Shown here one piece after another: positions 45,790-58,196 of a DNA stretch of 64,000 nucleotides. The notes under the pieces were generated by a model. The model was not told the origin of the DNA, searched no databases, and saw only the letters and a list, made by a program, of their open reading frames with translations. Made by a program: the position numbers and the translations under genes. This DNA is from Ehretia macrophylla (taxonomy: Eukaryota > Streptophyta > Magnoliopsida > Boraginales > Ehretiaceae): positions 47,074,080 to 47,138,079 of the forward strand of contig CM075773.1 in assembly GCA_037974665.1 (NCBI GenBank). The letters run 5' to 3'. How positions within the stretch are numbered: position 1 is the stretch's first letter; each line of letters starts with the position of its first letter.

Positions 45790-47195
45790 ATCACAAAGTT
45801 ATACCTAACTTTCCTAGCAATCCACCATATGTTGCAGCAATTTTACATCTTTTAGCATGAAAGAACTGGACTTGAATGTGACATCGTTGATGATGGAGCT
45901 AATTTTCCAGTCGATATGTGAGGCGCTAGGGACAAGGCTTTGATGAATTGCTCGCTAATTTTCCAGTTGACAAGATTAACAAAACTAAATTATATGCACA
46001 ACAAATGATAGAAACACTATTGAAAAGATCCGATTAGTGCATTGCAGATAATAATATTGACATGATCACATGCTTGTGTAGAAATTTCAACTATTGAGTA
46101 GATATGATTAGTGCATAGCAGATAATAATATTGACATGATCACATGCTTATGTAGAAATTTCTACTATTGAAGAGATATGATTAGTGGGAAAGCACACCA
46201 AGTAATTAAGCTTATTACTGAAGAAAACATTGGACTAATTAGTAATTACCAACTCAACTTGGCCTTGGACTTAAACCAAAAACCCAACATGACATACCCC
46301 ATAGTTGTGTAATTTCAGTTTTTTGGCTCCCCAGAAAAAAAAAAAGACATCCATGTCAAATAGATCGTAAGCCGCCGACGGTCAATAAGTTTTTCCTTAC
46401 AAAGGGATAATGTGTCACGTTTCTAATTAAGAATTCTATAACAATTTAGACATTTTTTTTCTGATTTAAAATAATTAATCTAAATTATCTCATATATATA
46501 TATCAAGAAAAAGAACGCGTCACCGTTCAAAGCACATAATTTAATTTAACCATGTTTGAAGCTACTTTTAAGTCTAATCGAATATTAAAATCAACGATTA
46601 GCCTTTTGTCTATATTCTAGTACGGAACTCTCTTGGTCCCTTGGCGTACCGCACTTGGTATCGAGTTGAATATGCGCCATCAAAGTCTTGTCGGGGCCCT
46701 TTGGACTTCTAAGAGTCCCCCCCCAACAAGATATTATTTGAAATAAATAAATGTAAAGTTTGTTCTTCAAGATTACATACCAAAATTGCAATTAATATGC
46801 TGTCCCATTTGTTATGGATTTTCTGTAAATAGCCATTGATGAATTATTATAAATTATAACCAATATGTATTGAATAGATACAGAAAAATAGAAACTTCTT
46901 ATTATTCTTGTTTCTTTTCATTTGTATTAAATTATCACCTTGTAGAAGAAATAGGATTAGGATTAAGAATAAAAAAGTTTAAACTATTAGAGTGTAGTTT
47001 GTTACATTGTTTATTATCTCTAAACGCACATACGAGATTCGTTTTTTTTAATTTAGCCTTGCATGTCAGCCAGTTTCAATATTTCCAAATAGATGAAGAT
47101 GAGAGTTGATAGTATATTAAACTATTACCTTATCTAAAAGTTAAACTATTAGACACAAATTTATTATATTATTTATTAAGGGTGAGAACTGAAAA
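45790..47195. other. Spacer with duplicated blocks
   Basis: A tandem duplication of about 77 bp lies at about 46025-46185 (ATTGACATGATCACATGCTT in each unit). The segment 46500-47175 matches 18840-19380 and partly 61685-61810. No gene seen. Confidence 0.6.
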
Positions 47196-50030
47196 ACGAG
47201 CTAACATTATGGGCGAAACAAGTCAGTGAGAGCGAAATGAAACAGACAAATGGGAGACAGATGAGTCATACGTAGATGGGTATTGTGACACCCCGAACCC
47301 ATCACTTCATTAATTGCATTAATTAAATGGTTAACTTAAATATAACTTAGCTAATTACTTCATTTTTTCATATTTTCATAAATTCACCTGTTTCTTTTCA
47401 TGCATTTTATAGTTTTATAAAATACTAAATATTTTTAGGGGACTATAGCCCCTGACCGTGAGTACATTGCATATCGGGATCACCAGGAAAAAATTCACGA
47501 AATGTCTGATAAATAATACCAGCGGGATTTTTTCCAAATTTTTAGCATTTTTGTTTTGCTGAAATTTAATCACCCAAGTGACCCATTTACCCTTACTAAA
47601 ATGCCCTAATTGCTTGACCCACCCTTTGACTATTTCATGAGAATATTATAAGCCAAGAAACAAAAAAAAAAAAGGGTAAAAAAAATGGCCAAAAAAGAGC
47701 TACGGCAATAATAACTTCTCCAAAAAAAAATGCTTCTTGCTTCTATTGCTTCCGGTTGTGCTTCATCCTTAGAACCTTAAGACCATTCTTTGATCTTCAA
47801 AAGAGGTGATGGTGCATTCCATTCTTATATTAAATTCAATTAAAGTTTGTGCTATTATTTTTGTGATCTAATATTGTAGTGGTTTAATGCTTGTTCCATT
47901 GTTTCTTATATACTCTAATGACTTCATATAATATATTTGATGGTTTAAAATACTTGTTGAATGCTTGAAAATTAAAATGGCACTTGGAAAAGATGACTGA
48001 ATAGTACTTTTGCCATGAAAATGACCTAGAAAATATTTTTGTCTCGGATTTTGAATTCCTCGCTCGTGTAGGTCCTTGGCATGTTATATTGACATAATGT
48101 GGAATAAAATTGAGGTGCTCTTTGAGAAAATCATGAAAACGGACCTAATTTAAGTCAGGACCGAAAAATAGAGTTGTCCGTTTCCTCGTTTTTATTTAGG
48201 GCTTTGTCTTAGTAGGTCATGGAGGCACTTTCCGTGCATTTATGGCATCAGTTGGGGTTTCGGGTGATATAGCTCCTTTGTAAAACCGTAAGAGAGAAAT
48301 CGGGGTTTTTGGGTAAACGTGGGTGGAACCGGGGTTTCGTAGCTTTTAAGTGGGTCATATAATGTCCTTGAATGGGGTGTGAAGTCGGTTTCGAGTTTGG
48401 TTATCATATGAGTTCATAGGCGCATAATTTCTATTGACTTTAAGCATAATTGTTGAAATTGAGAATTAGACTTGTGTTAGCTTGAAATGTCACACCATAT
48501 GCTTCTTATATTGATTGTCATTGCATTTCATGGCTATATTGCTTAGTTGAATAATATATAGACCGAACATTGTTAAATACTTATATGATGTGAACTTGGT
48601 TATATCGGTTATAAATGTTAACTATGTGAATCCTCGTGATAAATATATATTCTATTGCATGATAGGGTTGATCCATTGAGCTGTTTCTCATATCTTGGAA
48701 CTCGGTAAAGGTGAGGGTTGTATCATACTTGTCATCTTAACTGATTTATCGATTTTCATTATGATGGTTATTGTGTAGATTATGAGTTATTGTTTAATTA
48801 CTTTAGTTGTATTGTTATGTGCTCGTTTATATGTCAACTAGGAAGTATTATTGTTATCTAGGTTACAAATGCTTGATAATGAAAATTCATGTGTGTGCAC
48901 AACCTACTTTGTTGTCCTTAAATGTGTTTATTGATTATATTGTCATTGTCATCATACTTGTATTGCATCCTGGTTGCGCAACCTCATTGTTCGGGACGGA
49001 TGCAATGGGTCTCTTCGGGCGGCGTTGGGCTTGTCGGTGTTGGTTGCTCTAGCTCCGTGCCTTATTCCCTCACTCGCCTGGTATGGAGTATGCCAGGGGG
49101 TGTTGGGTCATAAATTGGGTACATCCGGAGTACCCATTGGAGTGATTGGGGATTATGCCGGCACATGGTTCGTGGTTCGTGGCTCGAGGTTCGTGATCAA
49201 AGATAAGAGAATTCTAGAATGTTAGGGGTAAGTGTATCGTATCCTTTGATATGTGTAGTTACTTGCTATTTCAGTTGTACTTTACTTGCTTTCATTGCTT
49301 AATTGCTATAATTGTTGCATTGCATGTCCCTTTCTTGGACTATCCCTCACTGGGCATACCTGTTATGTATGCTCAGCCCTCGCATTAACATTTTGTAGGG
49401 ACTTCAGGCGCATCTCCAGAGAAAGGCTGTGAATTGCCATCGCATGGTGCTTATACATATTGTATATAGACTCCCCCGTGTCTATTTGATTACTCATTGT
49501 AATTGAGGCTCTTGAAGCCATTCTTGTTTATATTTCGAGACCGTGTAGTCTAGTATGTCTTTATGTAGCAAGGTTGTCAAGTATTGTAAGCTCGTGACTA
49601 AAATGTATAGCATGCTAATATGTTAATTGCTTAGTGGCATCGATACCTGTATAGTATGCATGACATTTTGATTACAACCAAGTATGTTGAATAGGAGTGC
49701 ATATAACATGAAGTGGAGTTGTTTGGAATTGTTGATTGCCATTGAATCAGTGGAAGGGACGAATGTATTTTGGTGGTAGCCTGAAAGATTGGCTTTATGT
49801 TGTTGAATGTTAGAATGCTTGAATTTTGCATATTTACAGATCTCCGAATGTCCCCAGTACAGAGAAGATTCTGTCCGTTTTTCCTGAAAATTGTGACCGG
49901 GTTTGGGATCGGGTTGAGCTTAAAGAGATCGATAGAAGTCTCGGTCCCGCGCAGGATCGGGACGCTACAGGTATGACTGGACCAAGGCATTACTCTGATG
50001 TCATGATTCTTAACATGATATCAATGCTAG
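47196..50030 (-). mobile_element. TRIM-like remnant split by a solo LTR
   Basis: The stretch 47205-47283 (GAGCGAAATGAAACAGAC, GAGTCATACGTAGATGGG) continues after the solo LTR (GACTGGACCAAGGCATTACTCTGATGTCATG), and resembles the inverted interior and PBS of the TRIM at 21451-21825. I cannot define its ends. Old and incomplete. Confidence 0.45.
47284..49969 (+). mobile_element. Solo LTR, related gypsy family
   Basis: Starts TGTGACACCCCGAACCC and ends GATCGGGACGCTACA, 2686 bp, with exact 5 bp target duplications GGTAT (47279-47283, 49970-49974). Shares end sequences and the GGTTGCGCAACC block with the other LTRs but is otherwise well diverged, so it is a separate subfamily. Solo LTR fossil. Confidence 0.88.
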
Positions 50031-50691
50031 GTCCTTAATTCATTCGTATTCATCCACATGTGACCTATCATCGTTTGAAATTACATACCTGTACATATGG
50101 ATAAATAAATATATATTCTCCTTCATTGTACACTAAAGTCCACTATCCGATTTCATGCTTTATATGCTAATTAATAAATATTATTTGCCACCAAAGCAGC
50201 TTTAAATTTGAATTTTTAGTGTGTTGTCTTTTAGCTGACACGTAATGGGGGAAAAACCATGCATGAAAGTTAACTAAGGATGTGATTGGAGTTTGGTAGG
50301 ACCCAATAAATTCATGAGTGGTCCATGGGATATATATTTTGTGGGAACAAAAACTAAGTATTTTTCCCCTAATTAAGAGTGGTCCATGGGACGTCGATTA
50401 GTAGGTGATCTTTTTTATGCTTCAAGTAGTCATTTATTTTATATCCGGTATATTTGAGGCTAAAATAATTGCATTTTAAAGTATATGATATTAATATCGC
50501 TTGCTGACTAAGATTGCTAAGCATGAGTCATGACAATTTATATTTGATGAGCTATTTTCAAAAAATTGTGTATTCCATAATAAGAAGAAAACATGCATGT
50601 TGGGAAAGTTGAAAAGGTTACAACCTTTTACTTTTCCAGATTCTCACAGCAAACTTTTGATTCTTTAAAGTTCATTCCTTCATTTAAAAAA
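50031..50691. other. AT-rich spacer, no gene seen
   Basis: The stretch 50330-50400 (GTGGGAACAAAAACTAAG) is a shred of the trailer found behind the membrane-protein copies (about 11440 and 59345). No gene. Confidence 0.45.
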
Positions 50692-51489
50692 TAGGGTATT
50701 TTTGATCTACCCCCTCTAAAACAAGAAAGTGTGACTTAGACCCCCTCAATATTAGAAAGTGTGAGAAAGACCCCTTCTGTTAGGGGTCTGTTTGTTTTTC
50801 TGTCAAAATGAGATGAAATGTCTTTTATGCCCTTGGCCATTTCTTTTCACTATTTTCTCTTATTTTCCTATTCTGTTCACCCTACTTTTTCCTCCTCTCC
50901 TTTTTTTTCCTTACCTTTTCTCGTTCTTCTATTTCACCCATCTTTCTCATCTTTCCAGGGTACTTTAGATCTCTCTTCATTAACTTTTTTCTTGTTCCCA
51001 AACACACACATATATCTATCTATTTTTTTTGCTAGGCACACAAATATCTATCTATGGGTGTGTATATTTGTGGTTGAAGGCTTTATTTTGATCTTCTTTA
51101 GTGAGAGCTTAATTTCATCGACTAAAACGTGAAAAAGGATAATGGATATAAAAAATAAAAAGGACAATGGATATTTAATGTGTAACCTTATACGGTTGTG
51201 ATGGTAGCTTGTGGTGCAAATACTTTTAGAGTGTTGTGTTTTTTTCCCACTAAAACCAGCTTTAACAAAGAGCAAGCAGAAAGAGTTAAAAGACAAAATA
51301 GTAACACAAGAATTTAATCTAACAACAGACTACAATTGAAATACTGTTGAGAGACTGCTGGTGCCCGCTATTGCAGAGCAGTAAGTTTTCTTGGTGTTGG
51401 TTTCCTGTGCTCCAACCGCAAGGGTCTGCCCTTCTTTGATGCTTGAGGGTGTGGCATCTCCCGAATATAGTGACTTCTTGCTAATTATT

Positions 51490-51557
<68 letters not shown>

Positions 51558-52011
51558 ATGGCTCTAATCGGGTGACTTAATGAAGCATGGTATAGATGAT
51601 GATTTTGAGTTCTAAGGTATAGATGATTATTTTGGGTTCTAATTGGGTTGTATTAAGGCATGGTTCAGTGAAGATGAGGAGAGGTTAGTAATGGTGGGAT
51701 AGATAATTATCTGAAATTGAAGGTGATAAAATTTGGGAATAAGATGGGAGAAGAAGAAGAAGAAGAACATATTAAATATGTTGAACACCATGAAGAAAGA
51801 GAAAGGGGGCAGGAAGAAAAAGAATAGCTGATATGTAAAGCAGGTCCGGAAGAAAGAGAAAGGAGCAACAACGAATTTATATTTTTAGCCTTCCTTCTAA
51901 CGGAAAAATGGACAGACCCCTAACAGAAGGGGCCTGTCTCACACTTTTTAATATTGAGGGGGTCTAAGTCACACTTTCTTATTTTAGAGGGGGTCTATAT
52001 AAAAAATACCC
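50692..52011. mobile_element. MULE-like element with about 100 bp TIRs
   Basis: The ends read AGGGTATTTTTGATCTACCCCC and, inverted, AGGGTATTTTTTATATAGACCC; both continue through GAAAGTGTGACTTAGACCCCCTC to TCTGTTAGGGGTCTGT. TTAAAAAA lies on both sides, part of a probable 8-9 bp target duplication. The interior is T-rich left, A/G-rich right, with (AT)n(GT)n at 51490-51558. No transposase. Non-autonomous. Confidence 0.75.
51490..51558. repeat. Compound (AT)n(GT)n microsatellite
   Basis: About 40 bases of AT repeat followed by about 26 of GT repeat, as at 5500-5582, also within a MULE-like element. Confidence 0.95.
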
Positions 52012-52123
52012 TTAAAAAACATGATCTTTTATAATTAACTAAATAAATTATTTTTTTCTGCTAATTATAAATAAATCCATCTGCATACTTATCATATTTC
52101 TTCTTCATAGTTGAGAGCTTTAT

Positions 52124-52243
52124 ATGGAAGAGGCTACAAGAACAAGCCATTTTCTTCACCACTTCGGAGAGAACTTCTATGGGCCACACTGTCTCGTGTT
52201 TATTTTTCCTCCATTGTGCCAAATATTCATCCATAGTCATTAA
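52124..52243 (+). pseudogene. Membrane-protein family, N-terminal scrap F
   Basis: MEEATRTSHFLHHFGENFYG aligns with the family N-terminus, in the MEEAT variant shared with scrap H. After codon 23 the similarity ends; the 39-codon frame closes at 52243. Confidence 0.65.
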
Positions 52244-52810
52244 TTCTGGCCATTAGACATATAGAACGTTTGTCTCTTTCTATTAAAAATTTTGATGTTT
52301 CATTTTAAAGTTAATTGGTGTTAAGTGAAGTAATTTAAAATCTTATATATTAATTTTAAAAATTAGGTTATCTATGTTTAACAATTGGATTCTTCAACAC
52401 TTCCTTTATGTGATAACTGTGATTGATTGGTCCTATAAGAATTGCATACCAAAATCAAACTATTCTTCATTTTTGCAAAATTGACAGTAATAGTACAAAA
52501 TTAACATAACTAGCACACATGTGCAACAAAATGATAGAATTTTCACTATTTGAATGTAGATTAGCACATAGGCGCATAGCAGATAAATTGCTTAGGACAT
52601 GTCATGTTTATGTCTTGTATCTAAAGATGGAAAATATTCATACAATTAGTTATTTTGGATTTTCATAGTCTTTTGGAGACTTAAAAACTTTTAGTAGTCT
52701 TCTAGAGACTTACAATTAGCTATTTTGGTTCTTTCATGCATGTTTACATCTTGTATCTTAATAGATTTTTTTTCTTTCAACTCCTACATGACATTTTTTG
52801 TTTCAAGGTT
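52244..52810. other. Spacer with unit-flank sequence
   Basis: The stretch 52605-52790 matches 10085-10270 (ACATCTTGTATCTTAAT), the upstream flank of copy A. No gene. Confidence 0.55.
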
Positions 52811-55800
52811 GGTTTCAAGATGGAAACTCAGTTTTCTTAACATGGTATCAAAACTAGGCTCATGATCTAGTCTCATTCATCTTCCGTGTGCGACCGATCT
52901 CAAATCAAGTCCACTTGTCTTTAATCTTTCGTGTGTGCATAGTCCATGCACTTTCAATCTTCCACATGTGTTATCTACCACATGTGTTCAATCTTCCACG
53001 TGTGACCCCTCTCAAATTAAGTCACACGTGAGGGAAAATGTTAGAATATACACTTGTCCCACATAGAAAAATTATAAACTCTTAGACCACTTAATAAGAT
53101 CATGAGTTACTCCACTTGGTATCAATTGGTTTTAAGATGGAACCTCAGTTATCTTAACATGGTATCAGAGCTAGGTCCATGGTCTAGTCTCATTTATTTT
53201 CCGCGTACAACCCATCTCAAATCAGGTCCACTTATCTTCAATCTTTCGCGTGTGCATAGTCCACGCACTTTCAATCTTCCACATGTGTTATCTACTACAT
53301 GTGTGTTCAATCTTCCAAGTGTGACCATCTCAAAATAAGGTCCACACGACCCCTCTCAAATCATGTCACATCAAATCAAGTCATATGTGAGGGGGAGTGT
53401 TAGAATATACACTTGTCCCACATAGAAAAATCATAAACTCTTATACCACTTAATAAGATCTTGAACTACTCCATTTAGCACCGTCACATGTGATGGGGAG
53501 TGTGACGCCCGATAATTTTACCATAAATCTTTTTTATAACTGTTGCATATCTATTTGTGCATTTCTACGTGCATCATCTTTCTTGCTTAATTGTTTTTAT
53601 TAGAGGTCATTATTCATAAAATTTTCGACCGTCTCGAAAGTTAGATTTCATATTTTTCCTAGATCATAGGACATCTAGAAGGAATTGAGACCTAGTCATT
53701 TTGGACTTTCGAGCTTGGAAGCGTGCGTTTAGAAAATAGTTTACATGTCATTTGAATAGTGTTACATAAGAATAGTGTTAATTACAACTAAAAACATTTA
53801 AAATTGAATTTTGGCCTTAATTGATCAAGTTTTGGGACTATTTAACTTAAATTAATAGACATACATATACATATAATAATCTAAACTCATAAAATTAAAA
53901 ACAACACACACAACTTGTCATCAAAACAAAAGCATAAATTCCATCCTTGTCCCCTCCCTTTGGCCGACCACCCTAAGGAGAAAAAGAGAATATTTTTCTT
54001 CATCAACCTTGCATCTTGAGCTCTTGGCTTGGTCTCGGAAGGTTTCGTGGCATCTAAGAGCTCCTACTTCGCATCTTTGCCTTCTAAATTGTGAGGGAGT
54101 TATATATTTCTTGTTTTTTTTAAGTTGGTGCATATATATGAAATTTCCTATCTTGTTGAATTTAACTATATTGCTTGTTATAAATGCTTGTTATATGATC
54201 TTTCAAGCCTATAGAACTCTTTTGTGTAGCTTGATATCATATGCAATGGTTAATTGTAGAGATTGAACAAAGAGATGATGAATAGTGCACGTTTTAGGGT
54301 TTGAATAAAAATTACTAATTAGCTTGAATTGAGACTTCAATTAGATGCTCTAGGCTCTAGTGAAGCTAGTTGAAAATCCGCGTGAGGTTGAATTAACCAA
54401 AACCGAGCTAAATTGCGTAATTAATCTACTTTAAAAAGGGGACTTTTCTCGTTGAGAAATCCGGCCAAGTTTGGGCTATGGTTCGGGTATCCTTGAGCTA
54501 AGGAAGCACTTTTGGTGCTTTCGTTACGCGAAAATGGGGTTCGGTTAGTATAGTTATAGTTCAAACTCGTTCGGGGCCTTCCCGAACTTTTGCTTCTAAA
54601 ATGAGTTTTTATAATTTTAATAGGTGTCTTTGGACTTAATTAAGAATATAGAAAGATTAGGATGTGGTTTGGAGACCTTGAAACAGGCATAGGAGAAAGA
54701 ATTATTGGTTAAAGAAAGGGGAAAAGTAGTTTTAGCCATTTTTTTGTTGCATTGGAACTTGTTGTGGAATTGTCTTGTCTTGTATTGAATATCTAAGATA
54801 TAATTAAGCTATTTGAGTAGTTCATGGGAAAAATTTAAGTTAATTGCTTCTTTTGGAAACTTAAAGCTATTCTCGTACTTATGTGAGCTTATATCGTGCT
54901 TATATGTGAGGGCGGCCTACTTTGTCCACTCTCTTATGTGTTATGTGATATCTTGATTGCTTGTGACTTGTCTCGGGGTTCCTCAACCTTTTCGGACATG
55001 GTAGCGTCGAGAAACAAGGGCGGCGTCGGGCTTGCCGTGCTCCCTCGATTACCATGGTGCCTATTCCCTTCTCGCTGAGGCATACTCCACTACCCCAGAG
55101 GCGTGGTTCACCTGTTGGGCATGGACCTACCTCAGGAGAATGGGTCGTAGGATTCGGGATACATATGGAGTATCCCAACTTGTTGGTGTTTGGGGTTTGC
55201 CGGCATATTCGTGAAGTTCGTGGTTCGTGGTTCGTGGCTCGTGATTGAAGACTTGAAGTGGAACCGTATCCTTTTTAAAGTGGTTAATTACTTGGCTTTC
55301 TATCTTGCTGGCTTATGTTGTATATATATATGTTTTCTTGTGTTTGCATATCATATTGCACGCCCTATATGTTGCATCACCTCCTTCGCTGGGCAACATT
55401 GTTGCTCACTCCTCATTTAATATGTTTCAGGAAAAGTTAAGGTGAATCCCCAGCTGATAGAAGAAGAGGAGGAAGTGCTAGTTAAGCAATTTCCGTGACT
55501 TCTTGTGTGATAAGGTTGTCTAAAATGTGAAGCTTGCATGGAGTTGTTGTTGGTTGCCTTTTTGTGACCTTGGGATCTTGAGTATATTTGGTGAATGTAA
55601 TAATTTGTAATCTTGTATGTTGGATATAAAGTGGAATGACATGTAATAATCCATAGTAAACTTATCCTTTTGCATGCTTGTGTGATTAACAAAACTTGGA
55701 AGTAGAACTTGGCTATTGTTGTATCCAACTACCTATAGTTAAAATTAGAAATGCTTTGCTTGCTTGTATGTTATATGTAGTTGTTGTTCCAAGGCTCGGA

Positions 55801-56130
55801 TGGCCTTGTGATCGCTGGTGGTCCATAAAAATCTTGGAGGATTGGTTGTAAGAGTTGCTGTTTGTGGATCTAGCATCATAGGTGTCTTTGTGCAGGTACC
55901 AGTTTAGTCCTATAAACAGGAGAGATTTCGTCCGTTTTTCCCTAAATTTTCTTGCCATGGGTTGGGATTGGGACCCCGGTATCATGAGGGATCGGGGAGT
56001 TACAGGGAGTGTTAGAATATATACTTGTCCCACATAGAAAAATCATAAACTCTTAGACCACTTAATAAGATCTTGGACTACTCCACTTAGCACCAATTGA
56101 TTTTAAGATGGAAACTCGATTACCTTAACA
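52811..56130 (+). mobile_element. Tandem TRIM array with a nested solo LTR
   Basis: LTR-like units of about 121 bp: the end of one at 52811-52842, full 53039-53159, partial 53398-53482, full 56010-56130. After the first two comes a PBS (TGGTATCA.A.CTAGG at 52843 and 53160) and an internal region of about 200-240 bp with no coding capacity. Sharing of LTRs between neighbours (LTR-int-LTR-int-LTR) is the tandem form known for TRIMs. The solo LTR 53501-56004 sits exactly before the last unit. Confidence 0.82.
53501..56004 (+). mobile_element. Solo LTR of the chromovirus family, in the TRIM array
   Basis: Starts TGTGACGCCCGATAATTTTA and ends GATCGGGGAGTTACA, 2504 bp, with exact target duplications GGGAG (53496-53500, 56005-56009). 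Nearly the same subfamily as the solo LTR at 13960-16477 (opposite strand) and the fragment 1-410. Confidence 0.9.
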
Positions 56131-56454
56131 CTACGTACATAGCCTTCTTTTGTTTTATTTTTCAAACATGCATCACGTAAAAATAATCCTACATCTTTTC
56201 AATTTATCAATCACATGAAAAATGTTAACCCTTCTTGAATTCATCCGAAAAATGTGAACATATATATAAAGGCATACAGGCACATGTATTTATCTAGAAT
56301 GTTGAACTCCCAACAAGTAGGTCTTTTGTATATAAGATACATATATAATTGTGTGAGTTTACGTATATTCACACCTCTCCTCCTTCCCCCACCCCCCCTC
56401 CCCTCTCCCCTCTCCCCTTCCCCCCTCCCCCCCCCTCCCCCCCCTCCCCCCTTC
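56131..56454. repeat. Spacer with C-rich tract
   Basis: A pyrimidine run of C and CT at 56375-56455 gives a Pro/Leu-rich frame that is an artefact. No gene. Confidence 0.7.
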
Positions 56455-56575
56455 TTTAAAAAAAAAAAAATTCAGGAGAGGTCTAAAATCGTACAATATA
56501 ATCAACGAAATTCGAGTTCGCAACCTCTCACATATATAATGATTAACTTTACCACTATACCAAATCCCCAGCGCT
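56455..56575 (-). mobile_element. tRNA-derived SINE-like fragment
   Basis: On the minus strand an A-box-like GGTATAGTGGTAAAGTTAATC (from 56562) is followed by a B-box-like GGTTGCGAACTCGAA (56526-56512), and the unit ends toward a T/A-rich run at 56455. The copy-A counterpart (about 8890-8930) lacks it. I see no clear target duplication. Confidence 0.5.
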
Positions 56576-56754
56576 TCAACCCTTCAGTTTCAATACCAAG
56601 CATATCACCATTTTTTTGCCACTTAAAAATTGAATGAAATATATAACAAAGTCGAAAAACCATGAAAATGACTCATACAAAGGTTGATGATAAAAGTCTG
56701 AAATAATGTTGTCCTTGACAATATGCACCAATCTTTTCAATCCATTGATCAATT

Positions 56755-56955
56755 AATGCAAAGAAGGATGATCTATGGAGACAGGGATGGATTAAAAGAA
56801 TCAGAAGATCAAGAATCCAAAAGGTGGAATTATCTTAAGGATGTGATCTCTTTCAACAGAGATTTAGCAGAAAAAGGTCCTACTCTTAAAGTTTTTTATG
56901 GAATCTTGCGGGGGTTAGGGGCGGGAGGGGCTGTCGGGTCAACATTCATGCAACT
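56755..56955 (+). pseudogene. Duplicated exon-like fragment, unidentified (copy 2)
   Basis: Partner of 9851-10018. MQRRMIYGDRDGLKESEDQE and KDVISFNRDLAEKGPTLK are followed by a Gly-rich stretch (GLGAGGAVGS). This copy has four codons missing from copy 1 (KRWN type). Function unknown. Confidence 0.35.
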
Positions 56956-57054
56956 TTATCTACTGTTACAACTTTCTTTACTTTATCTTGTATACAAGAT
57001 ACAAGATACAAGATTACTATATCTTTTATCTTAATTACTTGATATTTTTTTCTT

Positions 57055-57700
57055 GGGTTTATTACCCGGTTAGTCCTTTATCTTTGCCTCTAATGTCTAG
57101 TTGGTCCCTTATTTTCAAAATGATCATAGGTTAGTCCCTTATCTTTTTATTATGTGTCACCGTTTGTCATTGCGTCTATTTTTTAACGGTTTGATCATAT
57201 GCTAAGCTTGTGGCCTATTTTTTTAAGGGCAAAATCGTCAAATCAGCATTAATTCTATTTCTCTTCCTCTTTCATTCAGTCATCATCGTCCCTACTCCCC
57301 ACCACCCCCCCTCACCCCACCCCACCCCACCCCACCCCACTACCTCAGCCACCCTGTCAATCCCACCTACCCCCCTGCAAACTATCCATTCACCCCCATA
57401 TATATGTATAGATCTATGTATGTATAATATATACGTATTTATTTTTTTATATGCATAGATCTATGTGTATATATGTATATATGTATTTGTGTCTATATAT
57501 ACATATCAAATCACCGTAAATCTTCCTTCTGATGATTAATTTTTCTTTAGAAATTACTACATTGGTTTGGTTTTTATTGTACGAAGCTCTAATTCATCAA
57601 GAAAACATGTAGTTCTGCAAGAAGCTTAATACTATATTGGAAGAAAATTCAGAAGTACATAAGAAGCTTAATACTATCTTGGAAGAAGCCACTGTGCATG

Positions 57701-57754
<54 letters not shown>

Positions 57755-58187
57755 TAACAGTGACGGAGTCGGGCACCAGACATTAAGTACATAGTTAAAG
57801 GTGCACATGACGAGCTAAGATTTTTATCGGCGTCAACGTTGCTACAAAATCGGTGGACTTGATTTGACGATTTGGGAGAATGAGAAGAGGGAGAGAATAA
57901 GGGTTAGGGATTTGGGGATTTTGGTTCAATTTAGGGATTTGGGGTAAATGGGTAATGAATCAGGTATGAAAGAGGGAAATAATATGGAATTAAGGTTGAT
58001 TTGATGATTTTGCCCTTAAAAAAATGGGTTACATGCTTGGCACATGATCAAACCGTTAAAAAATAGACGGAAGGACCAACGGTGGCACAAAATAGAAAGA
58101 TAAGGGACTAACCTATGGTCATTTTGAAGATGAGGGACCAACTAAACAATCCGAACAAAGATAAGGGACTAACCGGGTAATACACCC
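57055..58187. mobile_element. MULE-like element with about 200 bp TIRs
   Basis: Ends GGGTTTATTACCCGGTTAGTCC and, inverted, GGGTGTATTACCCGGTTAGTCC. The arms match for about 200 bases, through CCGTCTATTTTTTAACGGTTTGATCAT-like sequence. Flanking 9 bp TTTTTTCTT (57046-57054) and TTTTTGCTT (58188-58196). The copy-A counterpart at 10236-10262 is uninterrupted. The interior holds a C-rich tract (57285-57400) and (AT)n (57703-57748) and no transposase. Confidence 0.85.
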
Positions 58188-58196
58188 TTTTTGCTT

